A stretch of DNA of 64,000 nt from assembly GCA_903907995.1 (NCBI GenBank), contig CAIVQH010000049.1, forward strand, positions 41,922 through 105,921. Direction: 5' to 3'. Source of the DNA: an uncultured Verrucomicrobiota bacterium (lineage in GTDB: Bacteria > Verrucomicrobiota > Verrucomicrobiia > Limisphaerales > UBA9464). Below the pieces are notes generated by a model. The model saw only the letters and a list, made by a program, of their open reading frames with translations. It had not been told where the DNA came from and did not search any database. A program made the translations under genes and the position numbers. This document shows positions 35,472 to 44,894 of the stretch, one piece after another. Numbering within the stretch: position 1 is the stretch's first letter; each line of letters starts with the position of its first letter.

Positions 35472-36110
35472 GTGGAACCCCCCGCCCTCAGCGCGCGCCG
35501 CGCGACTGTCGAGGATCTGCCCGCGCTCCAGGCGCTCTGGCAGCAGGCCGGCCTGCCTTGGCTGGAGCTGGAACGCTTCGTGACGGAGTTTCAGGTCGTG
35601 CCGTCCGAGGTCGATGGCGTGCTGCTGGCCGCGATCGGCCTGCTGGTCGAGGGCAACGATGCTCTGCTGCACACCGAGGCCCTTGCCGATTCCGAACAGG
35701 CTGACGAACTGCGTGCCACCCTCTGGCGGCGCGTGCAGATCGTCGCCCGCAACCAGGGGGTCCAGCGCCTCTGGACGCAAGAAGACGCGGATTATTGGGC
35801 GACCGGCGGTTTTTCCAAAGCCGCCCCGGCGACCGTGGCCGGAGCGACTGCGACGTTTGTGGACAGGTCGGCCGACTGGCGAGTTTACGAGCTGATTGAT
35901 CCCGACAAGGCCAAGCACATGGTGGATGAACAGATGGCCATCTGGCAGGCCGAGCGCGCTCAGGAGGCGGAGGCGTTGCAGGACAAGATCCGTGCCTTTC
36001 GCACTGTCGCTTTCGGCCTGGCCATCGTGGTCACGCTGGCGGCCCTGGGAATGCTGCTCTACATCGGCATGCGCCATCCGGAAATCTTCCGGCGCTTCTT
36101 CAAAAGCTGA
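35472..36110 (+). CDS. GNAT-fold-like protein with C-terminal membrane anchor
   Basis: 212 residues. The N-terminal 140 residues look like a degenerate acetyltransferase fold (RRATVEDLPALQALW start, GVLLAAIGLLVEGNDALL) but lack a clear acetyl-CoA loop (no R/QxxGxG). Residues about 155-175 are a coiled coil (AQEAEALQDKIR) and 177-197 a transmembrane helix (VAFGLAIVVTLAALGMLLYI). It converges with the PhoR-like gene 12 bases away. Function unknown; probably a tail-anchored cytoplasmic-face protein. Confidence 0.65.
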   Translation: MEPPALSARRATVEDLPALQALWQQAGLPWLELERFVTEFQVVPSEVDGVLLAAIGLLVEGNDALLHTEALADSEQADELRATLWRRVQIVARNQGVQRLWTQEDADYWATGGFSKAAPATVAGATATFVDRSADWRVYELIDPDKAKHMVDEQMAIWQAERAQEAEALQDKIRAFRTVAFGLAIVVTLAALGMLLYIGMRHPEIFRRFFKS

Positions 36111-36122
36111 CCCGGGCTCGGC

Positions 36123-37304
36123 TTAATGGCCCACCAGCAGCGTGTAGAAGAAGGTCGCGCCCTTGCCCGGCTCGCTTTGCAGGCGCACTTCGCCGCCGTG
36201 GCTCTGGATGATGTGCTTCACGATGCTGAGCCCCAGGCCCGTGCCGCCCGCTTCGCGTGAACGGGCCCGGTCCACCCGATAGAAGCGTTCGAAGACCCGT
36301 TCACCGGCGTCGGCGGGGATGCCGGGACCGTCATCCGCCACCCAGCCCTCGACGCGCTTGGCATCCAACCGGCGCGCACCCAGCCGTACGTTGCCGCCGG
36401 CCCGGCCATACTTGATGGCATTGTCCACGAGGTTGAAGAGCACCTGCTGCAGGCGGTCGCCATCCGCCCGCACGATCAGGTCGGCGGGGACGTCGTTGTG
36501 GAGGTTCACCTTCCGTTCCAAGGCGCGGGAAGTGAGGTCGTTCACCACCTGCTCCGCCTGGTCGCGCAGGGGCAGGGGCTGGAGATTGAGCACCACCTGG
36601 CCGGACTCGATCTGGGAGATTGTGAGGAGATCCTCGATCAGGAAGGTGAGCCGGTCGGCGTGCTTTTCGATGGTGTGGAGGAAGCGGGTCGCCACTTCCG
36701 GATCATCCTTGGCCCCGTCCAGCAGCGTCTCGACGTAGCCCTTGATCAGCGAGAGCGGGGTGCGCAGCTCGTGACTGACGTTGGCGACGAAGTCCTTGCG
36801 AAGGTTTTCCAGCTGCTTCACGCGGGTCAGGTCATGGAAGACGAGGATGATGCCGGCGTGGGCGCGGTCGGGATCACGGAAACTGGCCGCATTGACCTGC
36901 AGCACGCGGGAGCCGGTGCCCGGCAGGGCGAATTCGAAGCCGGTGACCCGGCCCTCGATCAGCACGCGCTGGGCGACTTCCTGCAACTCATGCAGCCGCA
37001 ACGCCTCCAGCAGTGTCTGGCCGCGGATGTCATGCTGGAGGCCGAAGAGGATGCCCAGCGTGGGATTGACGAACTGGATGCGGCCATCCTCGTCGAGGAT
37101 GAGCAGCCCTTCGACCATGCTGTTGAAGACAGTCTGCTGCTTCGTCTGCTCCTCAGTGAGGATGAGGTGGCGCGACGTCTTGAGGTCGGCCAGGGCGATT
37201 TCCGTTTCCCGCAACCGGGCACGTACGGCGCGTTCACGCTGGGCAAACCAGGCGGCCAGGGTGCCGCCAGCGGCCAGCGCGAGGAGAAAAAGGATGGGCC
37301 ACAT
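36123..37304 (-). CDS. phoR: PhoR-like sensor histidine kinase
   Basis: 393 residues: one N-terminal membrane helix (residues 3-20), a PAS domain (about 55-165: FNSMVEGLLILDEDGRIQFV), a HisKA domain with H178 in NVSHELRTPLSLIKGYV, and HATPase_c boxes (N box LFNLVDNAIKYGR, G1 DDGPGI, F box ERFYRVD, G2 GGTGLGLSIVKHI). The single-TM plus PAS plan fits PhoR. Encoded immediately after the PhoB-like gene (24-base gap). The gene symbol rests on architecture, not on neighbouring pst genes, which are absent. Confidence 0.85.
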   Translation of the reverse strand: MWPILFLLALAAGGTLAAWFAQRERAVRARLRETEIALADLKTSRHLILTEEQTKQQTVFNSMVEGLLILDEDGRIQFVNPTLGILFGLQHDIRGQTLLEALRLHELQEVAQRVLIEGRVTGFEFALPGTGSRVLQVNAASFRDPDRAHAGIILVFHDLTRVKQLENLRKDFVANVSHELRTPLSLIKGYVETLLDGAKDDPEVATRFLHTIEKHADRLTFLIEDLLTISQIESGQVVLNLQPLPLRDQAEQVVNDLTSRALERKVNLHNDVPADLIVRADGDRLQQVLFNLVDNAIKYGRAGGNVRLGARRLDAKRVEGWVADDGPGIPADAGERVFERFYRVDRARSREAGGTGLGLSIVKHIIQSHGGEVRLQSEPGKGATFFYTLLVGH

Positions 37305-37328
37305 GCGTCGAACCGGCGGGGGAACCGC

Positions 37329-38009
37329 TCAGTTTTCGACGAAGCGATACCCCACGCCGCGCACCGTGTCGAGGTAGCGGCAGGCAGTGCCCAGCTTCTC
37401 GCGCAGGCGGCGCATGTGCGTGTCCACCGTGCGGGTGTCGATGATGTTGTCGTACTCCCACACGTCGCGGAGCAGCTGCTCCCGCGACTGCACGCGGCCC
37501 CGGCGTGAGGCCAGGGTGGTGAGCAGCTTGAATTCGGTCGCGGTCAGGTCGATCCGCTTGCGGGCCACGGTGACCAGGTGACGGGGCACGTCGATGAACA
37601 TGTCGCCGATGTTGAACTGGTCCGGCTTCTCCTCCCCGTCGGTCCGGCGGCGGAGCAGGTTTTTCACGCGCAGCACCAGCTCGCGGGGGCTGAACGGCTT
37701 GGTGACGTAGTCGTCCGCACCCAGCTCCAGCCCGAGCACGCGGTCAATTTCCGCCGCCTTGGCCGTGAGCATGATGACCGGAATCTGCGAGGTGGCGGGA
37801 TCGCGGCGCAGCAGCTTGCAGACCTCGAGGCCGTCCACCTCGGGCAGCATCACGTCGAGCAGGATGAGATCGGGTGCGTGCTGGCGCGCCTTTTTGAGCG
37901 CATCCGCACCATCATCCGCCGTGACGACCTCATAACCGGCGGCCTTCAAATTGAAGCCGACCAGTTCCAGAGCATCCGGTTCGTCGTCCACCACGAGTAT
38001 CTTTGCCAT
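37329..38009 (-). CDS. phoB: PhoB-like OmpR-family response regulator
   Basis: 226 residues from the ATG at 38009 (MAKILVVDDEPD); seven extra codons upstream are unlikely. Receiver domain with D52 (LILLDVMLPEVDG), T/S in IMLTAKA and K in YVTKPFSPREL; winged-helix C-terminus with LTATEFKLLTTLASRRGRV, SREQLLRDVW and VDTHMRRLREKLG. Upstream partner of the PhoR-like kinase. Confidence 0.88.
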   Translation of the reverse strand: MAKILVVDDEPDALELVGFNLKAAGYEVVTADDGADALKKARQHAPDLILLDVMLPEVDGLEVCKLLRRDPATSQIPVIMLTAKAAEIDRVLGLELGADDYVTKPFSPRELVLRVKNLLRRRTDGEEKPDQFNIGDMFIDVPRHLVTVARKRIDLTATEFKLLTTLASRRGRVQSREQLLRDVWEYDNIIDTRTVDTHMRRLREKLGTACRYLDTVRGVGYRFVEN

Positions 38010-38132
38010 GACGCGGCTTTTGGTAGGCATGGCGCAATGCTACGTGATGGCGGGGATGTTACAAGCCGGTGACAAAAAATGACCCCCGGGCAACGACGCC
38101 GTAAATGGCCGGGCTGACCGGCCACGAAAAAC

Positions 38133-39221
38133 CTACTGCAGGATGCGGCGGCCTTCGTCGAGGAAGATGCCCTTGAACATCATGTCGAGCGCCTGCGGGT
38201 TGCTGGCCTTCGCGAGCGCCTCGGCCTCGGTCACCTTGCGCAGCTTCACGAGGTCGTAGAGCGCCTGGTTGAAGGTCTGCATGCCGTCGTCGCGACCGGT
38301 TTCGATGGCGGCGGAAATCTTTTCGAGCCGGTTCTCCTCCAGCATCTTACGCACGGTGGGCGTGTTGATGAGGATCTCCAGCGAGGGGGTGATGCCACCG
38401 GTCGTGGTGGTGATCATGCGCTGGCAGATGACGGCCTTGAGGGTGTTGGCGAGCTGGCGGCGGCACTGCTCGCGCTCTTCCGGGCGGAAGAAGTCCAGAA
38501 TACGGCCGATGGACTGCGAGGCGTTCTGGGTGTGCAGGGTGGAAAGCACCAGATGGCCGGTGTCGGCCGCCTGCATCGCCGCCGTGAAGCTGGTCGCATC
38601 GCGCATTTCGCCGACCATGATGATGTCGGGGTCCTGCCGCAGGACGTGTTTGAGGCCGCTCTGGAAGCTCTGCGTGTCGAGGCCGACCTCGCGCTGCTCG
38701 ATCACCGACTGGTTGTCCTCAAAGACAAATTCGATGGGGTCTTCCAGGGTGACGACGTGCCGTTTGAAGTTGGCGTTGATGTGCTCCAGCATCGCCGCAA
38801 GCGTGGTGGACTTGCCGGAACCGGTGGTGCCGGCTACGAGGACAATGCCACGGTGGGAGGAGGCGATGTCCTTGAGCACAGGCAGCAGGCCCAGCTCGTC
38901 GAAGCTCGGCACCTGCGTCTTCACGTAGCGCATGGCCAGCGCGAAGTGGCCCTTCTGCTGGAAGACGTTGGTACGGAAGCGGCCCACGCCGGGCTCATAG
39001 TAGCTGAAATCCACCTCGCGATCCTCGTCGATGCGCTTGCGGGCGTGCGGGGGCACCATCTTTTCGAGGATGCTGTTCATCCACTGCTCGGTGGGCACGG
39101 GCGCCTCGATCGCCGTGAGCTGGCGATTGATGCGGAAGACGACCGGATAGCCGACCTTGATGTGGACGTCGGATGCGCCGCCCTCGACGGCGGCTTTCAA
39201 GATGCCTCGGAGAAGTTCCAT
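38133..39221 (-). CDS. pilT: Type IV pilus twitching motility ATPase PilT
   Basis: 362 residues. Walker A GTTGSGKST at 131-139, Asp box DPIEF, Walker B DPDIIMVGEMRD, His boxes (STLHTQNASQSI), and the N-terminal ASDVHIKVGYPVVFRI. PilT powers pilus retraction. Other pilus genes are not in the window, so it is a stand-alone pilT here, transcribed alone between phoB and fabH. Confidence 0.93.
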   Translation of the reverse strand: MELLRGILKAAVEGGASDVHIKVGYPVVFRINRQLTAIEAPVPTEQWMNSILEKMVPPHARKRIDEDREVDFSYYEPGVGRFRTNVFQQKGHFALAMRYVKTQVPSFDELGLLPVLKDIASSHRGIVLVAGTTGSGKSTTLAAMLEHINANFKRHVVTLEDPIEFVFEDNQSVIEQREVGLDTQSFQSGLKHVLRQDPDIIMVGEMRDATSFTAAMQAADTGHLVLSTLHTQNASQSIGRILDFFRPEEREQCRRQLANTLKAVICQRMITTTTGGITPSLEILINTPTVRKMLEENRLEKISAAIETGRDDGMQTFNQALYDLVKLRKVTEAEALAKASNPQALDMMFKGIFLDEGRRILQ

Positions 39222-39300
39222 AGTTTTGCGGAGCGGAACGCTAGCAGGAGCGTTGCCGGGTGGAATGGGAAATTGGCCCGCCGGTGAAAAAAGTGAAGTT

Positions 39301-40320
39301 TTACCACTCGATGACCGCCGCGCCCCAGGTCAGTCCGGCGCCGAAAACCACCAGCAGCACCAGGTCACCGCGCTGAATCCGGCCTTCGCGCACCGCTTCA
39401 TCCAGCGCGATGGCCACGCTGGCCGCACTGGTGTTGCCATAGCGGTCCACGTTGACGAAGAGCTGGTCGTCGGAGGCTCCGAGCCGTTCGGCCACGGCAT
39501 TCAGGATGCGCTGGTTGGCCTGGTGCGGGATCACGCACTTGATGCGTTCGATGCCGATCTCGCAGCGGGACAGCGCCTCATTGGCCGCGGAAACCATGGC
39601 GTTGACGGCATTTTTAAAGGTTTCCTTGCCGTCCATGCGCAAGAAATGCAGCCGCTGGGCAACGGTGTCGGCAGTGGCCGGACAGGCGCTGCCGCCGCCG
39701 GGAAGTTCCAGCAGGCTGGCCTTGGCCCCGTCGGAGCCCAGGCAGGTGGTGAGCAGGCCGTGCGCGTTCGGACGGTTCTGCAGGACGGCGGCACCGGCGC
39801 CGTCGCCAAAGAGCACGCAGGTGTTGCGGTCGGTCCAGTCCACCACGGACGACATCTTTTCCGTGCCGATCACCAGCACGGTGTCGTAAGTGTGCGAGGC
39901 GACGAAATGGCTGGCGATGTCGAGGGCGTAAACGAATCCGCTGCACGCTGCGCCCACGTCAAAGGCGGCCGCCCGCGTGGCCCCCAGCTTGTGCTGCACG
40001 AGGCAGGCGGTGCTGGGGAACTGCATGTCGGGCGTGATCGTGGCGACCACGATCAGGTCAATCTGGTCGGCCGTGATCCCGGCGCTCGCCAGGGCGCGCT
40101 GGGCGGCCTCGTACGCAAGGTCGGAGGCCGTCTCGTGAGGGGCGGCGATGCGGCGTTCCCGGATGCCCGTCCGGCTCCTGATCCATTCGTCGCTGGTCTC
40201 GACCATCTTCTCCAGCTCGGCATTGGTGAGGATGCGAGCCGGTACATAGGAACCGACCCCGGTGATGGAGACGGTCCGCAGATGCGGCCGGCTCGAGCGG
40301 GGATGTCGGATGGGGGCCAT
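39301..40320 (-). CDS. fabH: 3-oxoacyl-ACP synthase III
   Basis: 339 residues with the full KAS III triad: C126 in DVGAACSGFVYALD, His in CVIPHQANQRIL, and Asn in VDRYGNTSAASV. DEWIRSRTGIRERR is the conserved CoA-site segment. Starts fatty acid synthesis from acetyl-CoA or branched CoA and malonyl-ACP. It follows plsX by 7 bases in the classical rpmF-plsX-fabH order. Confidence 0.96.
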   Translation of the reverse strand: MAPIRHPRSSRPHLRTVSITGVGSYVPARILTNAELEKMVETSDEWIRSRTGIRERRIAAPHETASDLAYEAAQRALASAGITADQIDLIVVATITPDMQFPSTACLVQHKLGATRAAAFDVGAACSGFVYALDIASHFVASHTYDTVLVIGTEKMSSVVDWTDRNTCVLFGDGAGAAVLQNRPNAHGLLTTCLGSDGAKASLLELPGGGSACPATADTVAQRLHFLRMDGKETFKNAVNAMVSAANEALSRCEIGIERIKCVIPHQANQRILNAVAERLGASDDQLFVNVDRYGNTSAASVAIALDEAVREGRIQRGDLVLLVVFGAGLTWGAAVIEW

Positions 40321-40327
40321 GGGGAAC

Positions 40328-41359
40328 TCAGCCGGGGCCGGACACGCCGGGGTCGGTGGCCGCGTTGGCGGCGGCGATTTCGCGCGTGATCGTTTCTTTC
40401 AGGTTCTGGCTGACCACGCGCAAGCTTTGCCGGATGGCGTTCTTCAAGGCGAACCGTTTCGCCGAACCGTGGATCTTCACGACGCTGCCGTTCAGCCCGA
40501 GCAGGGGTGCGCCGCCATAGGTGTCCGGGTTCATGCGGACCTTGATCTTGCCCAGGCCGCCCCGGGCCAGCAGGGCACCGAGCATGCGGATGGGGTTCGC
40601 GGTCAGCTCCTCCTTCAGCAGCGCGCCGAAGGTCTTGCCCAGGCCCTCGGCGGTTTTCAGCACGATGTTGCCGACGAACCCGTCGCAGACCACCACGTCC
40701 ACGCCGCCGGTGAAAAGGTCATAGCCCTCGCAATAGCCGGTGCTGTTCAGGCGGGTCCGTTTCAGCAGTTCCACGGCGGTCCGGGTCAGTTCCGTGCCTT
40801 TTGTCTCCTCGGTGCCGTTGCTGAGGATGCCGACGCGTGGATTTTCCACGCCGAGCATGGCCCGCGAATAGACGGAACCCATCACCGCGAACTGAAGCAG
40901 GGTGTGGGGCGTGCAGTCGGGGTTGGCTCCGCCATCCACCAGCACAAACGCACCGTTCCGCGACGGCATGATGCACGCGAGGGTGGGCCGCTCCACGCCT
41001 TCCAGTGTGCGCAGTCGGATGGTGGAGGCCGCGACAATGCCGCCGGTGTTGCCGGCGGAAATGACCGCGTCGGCCTTGCCGTCCTTCACCAGCTCGACCG
41101 CGCGGAGCAGGGAGCAGTCCTTCTTCTTGCGGAGTCCCTGGACCGGCTTGTCCTCCATGGTGAGGACTTCGCTGGCGTGAAGGATCTGGACGCGGGCGTC
41201 ACGGAGCCCGATGCGCTCGCACAGCGGGCGCACCTCCTCTTCACGGCCGACCACATGGAGCGATACGATGGCCGGTTCTTCGGCCAGACCGAGCTTGATC
41301 CCGTGGAGCAGTTCCTCGGGACCATGGTCGCCGCCCATGACATCCACCGCGAGGCGCAT
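40328..41359 (-). CDS. plsX: Phosphate acyltransferase PlsX
   Basis: 343 residues. MRLAVDVMGGDHGPEELLHG at the N-terminus, SAGNTGG, RPTLACIMP, VLVDGGANPDCTP and YCEGYDLFTGGVDVVVCDGF are PlsX signatures. Converts acyl-ACP to acyl-phosphate for membrane phospholipid synthesis with PlsY. Located between rpmF and fabH. Confidence 0.96.
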   Translation of the reverse strand: MRLAVDVMGGDHGPEELLHGIKLGLAEEPAIVSLHVVGREEEVRPLCERIGLRDARVQILHASEVLTMEDKPVQGLRKKKDCSLLRAVELVKDGKADAVISAGNTGGIVAASTIRLRTLEGVERPTLACIMPSRNGAFVLVDGGANPDCTPHTLLQFAVMGSVYSRAMLGVENPRVGILSNGTEETKGTELTRTAVELLKRTRLNSTGYCEGYDLFTGGVDVVVCDGFVGNIVLKTAEGLGKTFGALLKEELTANPIRMLGALLARGGLGKIKVRMNPDTYGGAPLLGLNGSVVKIHGSAKRFALKNAIRQSLRVVSQNLKETITREIAAANAATDPGVSGPG

Positions 41360-41416
41360 AGAAACGACGGAGCGCCGACCCGCTGACAGCGTGGCTCGGC
41401 GCTCGCGTAAAGGCGA

Positions 41417-41605
41417 TTAGGCCTGCGCTTTGACGGAGACGATCTGGCGTTCCTTGTAGAAACCGCAGGCCGGGCACACGCGGTGCGAGATGTACGGGGC
41501 CGCGCACTGCGGGCAGGAATTGAGCTTCGGCAGATGCATCACGCTGTTGTAGGCGCGGCGCATGCGCTGCCGGCTGGTTGACGGTTTACGTTTCGGGACG
41601 CCCAT
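41417..41605 (-). CDS. rpmF: 50S ribosomal protein L32
   Basis: 62 residues. MGVPKRKPSTSRQRMRRAY is the canonical N-terminus, and the zinc ribbon cysteines C31, C34, C44 and C47 are all present (CPQC, CPAC). It is the zinc-binding form. Separated from yceD by 13 bases and followed by plsX. Confidence 0.96.
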   Translation of the reverse strand: MGVPKRKPSTSRQRMRRAYNSVMHLPKLNSCPQCAAPYISHRVCPACGFYKERQIVSVKAQA

Positions 41606-41618
41606 AGGTCGTTATTGT

Positions 41619-42101
41619 TTACAGTTTCAACTGATCCAGCGCGCCCCAGGGAGAACTGCCGTCGGACGGCGGGACCTCGAGACGCAAATCGCGGGCCTTG
41701 GCCTTTCGGGCGAGCCCGCGACATTCTGGTCGGCACAACGGATTCGTTGGCAGACCGAGATAAATGTCCTCTCTCAGGTAGGGCGTCAAGTCGGCAAAAT
41801 CGCCTTCTTGGATCATCGCCTCCTCCCCCTCGTATTCCGCGAGGGCGGCAAAGTCCGGCAATTCGATCGGATGGGCGAAGGTTTTCAGGCAGCGTCCGCA
41901 GACGCAGCTCAGGGTGATGCTCAGCGTCCCCTGCATCAGGATGCCCTGCGGCTGCTCCTCCAGTTCCAGGTCATAGGCCAGGGGGGAGGCGAAGGTGATG
42001 AGGGGGTCGTTGAACCCCGTGGCGAGTTCCTCGGCGGCCAGTTCGCCCGCCACCTGCATCGTCTTCCCCTCGAGCTGACGCCTGTCGATTCTGAGCGGCA
42101 T
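41619..42101 (-). CDS. yceD: YceD/DUF177 family protein
   Basis: 160 residues. The family core is CVCGRCLKTFAHPIELPDFA with the Cys pair CGRC, acidic GDFADLTPYLREDIYL, and CRPECRGLA. Always or usually found upstream of rpmF; in E. coli-type and plant homologues linked to 23S rRNA accumulation. Here it heads the yceD-rpmF-plsX-fabH cluster. Confidence 0.88.
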   Translation of the reverse strand: MPLRIDRRQLEGKTMQVAGELAAEELATGFNDPLITFASPLAYDLELEEQPQGILMQGTLSITLSCVCGRCLKTFAHPIELPDFAALAEYEGEEAMIQEGDFADLTPYLREDIYLGLPTNPLCRPECRGLARKAKARDLRLEVPPSDGSSPWGALDQLKL

Positions 42102-42453
42102 GCCCGTAGCTTCGGCCCAAAGAGCGACGTGCGCAACCCCGAGGTGCAGTGATCAGGGCGCGCCCTTTCACCTTGGTTGGACTTGGGCATGGGGAGCGCT
42201 GGCGAACTCGGGTGGCTGTTCTCCCTCACCCCGGCCCTCTCCCGCTCGGAGAGGGGGAATGGTCGCCCGCCAGCTGGCAATGGCAGGCGCGGGATTGGCC
42301 GGAGAATCTTCCAATCAGCCAGCGGCATTCGCGGCGTTTCCCTCTCCCAGCGGGAGAGGGTGAAGGGTGAGGGAGAATGACCCCGCGTTCATTAGGGGCG
42401 ACATTTCCTCCGTAGTCAGCGGCTGACCAAAGTCAAAAAATGCGCCCTGACGA
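42102..42453. other. 352-bp intergenic region dominated by a large inverted repeat
   Basis: This gap between yceD and coaD is largely occupied by the inverted repeat at 42219-42376. Frames of 60-130 codons across it are translations of the repeat. I see no gene. Confidence 0.6.
42219..42376. repeat. Inverted repeat of the CCCTCACCCCGGCCCTCTCCC type
   Basis: Left arm 42219-42258 begins TTCTCCCTCACCCCGGCCC; right arm 42339-42376 is its inverted, slightly degenerate copy ending GGTGAGGGAGAA. Each arm itself contains a hairpin (CCCTCTCCC...GGAGAGGG). This word is known from dispersed palindromes in many high-GC bacterial genomes. The 80-base interior codes for nothing evident. Confidence 0.8.
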
Positions 42454-42951
<498 letters not shown>

Positions 42952-42968
42952 CTAGGAGGCGCGAGGCA

Positions 42969-43004
42969 AAGTGCGAAGTGCGAAGTGCGAAGTGCGAAGT
43001 GCGC
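42969..43004. repeat. 7-bp tandem repeat GTGCGAA
   Basis: Four complete GTGCGAA units (42971-42998) plus a partial fifth, immediately upstream of coaD. Confidence 0.9.
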
Positions 43005-43062
43005 GGACGAACTGGGGTCAAACTGCGAACAGGGAACGGCGAGGTACAGACGGTCGATGGCG

Positions 43063-43094
43063 AACCGAAAACCGAAAACTGAAAACCGAAAACT
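43063..43094. repeat. 7-bp tandem repeat CCGAAAA
   Basis: Four units CCGAAAA, CCGAAAA, CTGAAAA, CCGAAAA (43065-43092) just after the stop codon of the ABC ATPase gene. A second 7-bp repeat within 100 bases of the GTGCGAA array. Confidence 0.9.
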
Positions 43095-43099
43095 CCCCC

Positions 43100-43843
43100 T
43101 CACTCCGCCACCGTCGTCGCCTTTGCCTCACTCGTGATGGCGAGGAACGCAGTTTCCAGGGCACCGTCGGTGCCGGCCTGGCGGCGCAGGTCGGCCGCCG
43201 AGCCGATGGCGACCAGTTTTCCCTGATGGATGATGCCGATGCGGTCGGCCATTTCTTCCGCCACGCTGATCTGGTGGGTGCTGAGAAACACCGTCATGCC
43301 CCGTTGCGACCGCTCCTTGAGCACGTCCTTCACCACGCGCGCGTGGTGCGGGTCGAGGCCGACCATGGGCTCGTCGATGACGAACACCTCCGGGTTGTGC
43401 AGCAGGGCGCTGGCGATGGCGACGCGCTGGCGCGTCCCGTGGCTCAGCCCCTCGATCGGCTTGTTGAGCCAGCTTTCGAGGCTGAAACGGGGCACCAGCT
43501 CATCCGCCGCACGCGCGATCTCGGTGTCGGTCATCCGGAAAAGCTGTCCGGTGAAGCGCAGGAACTCCCAGGGCGTGAGCTTGTCGTAGAGGAAGGGAAA
43601 ATCGGGCACGTAGGCCAGCCGGGCGCGGGCCTCCAGCGGCTGCGCCTGCACGTCGAAGCCCGCCACCCTGGCGCTGCCCGCCGTGGGGCGGATGAGCCCC
43701 ACGACCATCTTGATCGTGGTGGTCTTGCCGGCGGCGTTGGGGCCGAGCACGGCGAAGAATTCCCCCTGGGGGACGGTGAGCGTGATGCCGTCCACGGCCC
43801 GCACGTCGCCGAAGTGTTTCACCAGGTTTTGCAACTCAATCAT
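43100..43843 (-). CDS. ABC transporter ATP-binding protein (no adjacent permease)
   Basis: 247 residues. Walker A GPNAAGKT (34-41), signature LSHGTRQRVAIASALL (an LSHGT variant of LSGGQ), Walker B VFVIDEPMVGLD, and H-loop STHQ. It belongs with ABC-2 exporter ATPases (CcmA/NatA-like). Twelve bases upstream ends a membrane-anchored protein gene of unknown function; no permease adjoins it. The orphan permease-like protein at 21974-23746 is a plausible mate. Confidence 0.9.
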   Translation of the reverse strand: MIELQNLVKHFGDVRAVDGITLTVPQGEFFAVLGPNAAGKTTTIKMVVGLIRPTAGSARVAGFDVQAQPLEARARLAYVPDFPFLYDKLTPWEFLRFTGQLFRMTDTEIARAADELVPRFSLESWLNKPIEGLSHGTRQRVAIASALLHNPEVFVIDEPMVGLDPHHARVVKDVLKERSQRGMTVFLSTHQISVAEEMADRIGIIHQGKLVAIGSAADLRRQAGTDGALETAFLAITSEAKATTVAE

Positions 43844-43855
43844 GCGGGTATCCGG

Positions 43856-44665
43856 TCATTCACGGCTGATGTTGGGCAGGGCCTCGTTCACGAGCACCAG
43901 CCCGTCGGGCAGCGTCACCTTGAGCATCTCGCCGGCGCGGCTGAAATAGGCGACGGCCTCGAAACGTTCAAACAGCTTTACCTTCAGGCGATAGACCCGC
44001 ACGCGGTTGTGCCCCACACGGAGCCAGTCGTTGCGGGCGGACCAGGCGATGCTGGGCCGCATCCCCGTCGCCCCCGGCAAGGGAACACCCGGCAGGAGGT
44101 TCTTTGGCAGCAGGGCGGCGTAGGGGCCCATCAGGGCCAGCGGGTTGGCGAAATCACTGAGCGCAAAGGTCTGTTCGGAGGCCGTGTGGCCTTCCTCGGT
44201 ACGCAGCCGGACGGTTTTCTCGCCATTGACGGCGGTGAACTCCCACAGGTTAGGGCGCTGAATGAGCCGCAGGCTCAGGTCACGCCACACATGGTTGGTG
44301 TTCAGTGAAACATGGGACAGCACCCGCCAGCGGCTGGAAGGCGTGTCGCCGAAGAGGTTCAGTTCCACATCCAGCAGATGGCCCGACGGGGTGCGCACCA
44401 TGCCTTCGGGCAGGTTGGCCGTGGTATTGGTGTCGCCGATGCCTTCGACGATGCTGGGATTCCAACGCACCTGGCCGATGGCCTCGCCGTGGTGGCGCAG
44501 GGTCAGCACCGAATCGTCGGCGGCGTCGAGGACGCGCTCCAGAACGGTCTCGATAGGAATCTCCGCCGCCGTTTCGCGGCCGCCGCCCAACTCCGCCCGC
44601 CAAAGCAGGACGTTCATCACCACCCAGAACAAGGCGATGGCGGCAAACGTGATACGGCCGGACAC
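43856..44665 (-). CDS. Membrane-anchored protein of unknown function, partner of ABC ATPase
   Basis: 269 residues. A single N-terminal hydrophobic segment (ITFAAIALFWVVMNVLLW) anchors a periplasmic beta-rich domain (VLTLRHHGEAIGQVRW, VYRLKVKLFERFEAVAYFSRAGEMLKVTLPDG). I do not recognise the family. It probably forms one operon with the downstream ABC ATPase (12-base gap) and may be an accessory or substrate-handling subunit. Confidence 0.7.
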   Translation of the reverse strand: MSGRITFAAIALFWVVMNVLLWRAELGGGRETAAEIPIETVLERVLDAADDSVLTLRHHGEAIGQVRWNPSIVEGIGDTNTTANLPEGMVRTPSGHLLDVELNLFGDTPSSRWRVLSHVSLNTNHVWRDLSLRLIQRPNLWEFTAVNGEKTVRLRTEEGHTASEQTFALSDFANPLALMGPYAALLPKNLLPGVPLPGATGMRPSIAWSARNDWLRVGHNRVRVYRLKVKLFERFEAVAYFSRAGEMLKVTLPDGLVLVNEALPNISRE

Positions 44666-44894
44666 GCCCCGAACCTAGGACGCCGCCCGTCCGGATGCAA
44701 AGCCGCTGTCAACGTTGCTCCAAAATACCCGCGCCAAGCTCCAAGGAAACATCAGGGGCTGAAGGAGACAGGAGACAGGAGGGACTGCGTCCGGAGTCAG
44801 GAGAGGGAGCGGGGGAGCGGGGGGGGACCGGAGCAGCGCGGCCATCCGGCCTCGGTCACGAAAGCAGCACCTTTTCGAATTTTCGGGCGGGCGC

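Noticed and set aside
44755..44835. GGAGACA repeat region as a separate element
   Set aside because: Only about two and a half units are present, then sequence degenerates into G-rich low complexity; too little to annotate.
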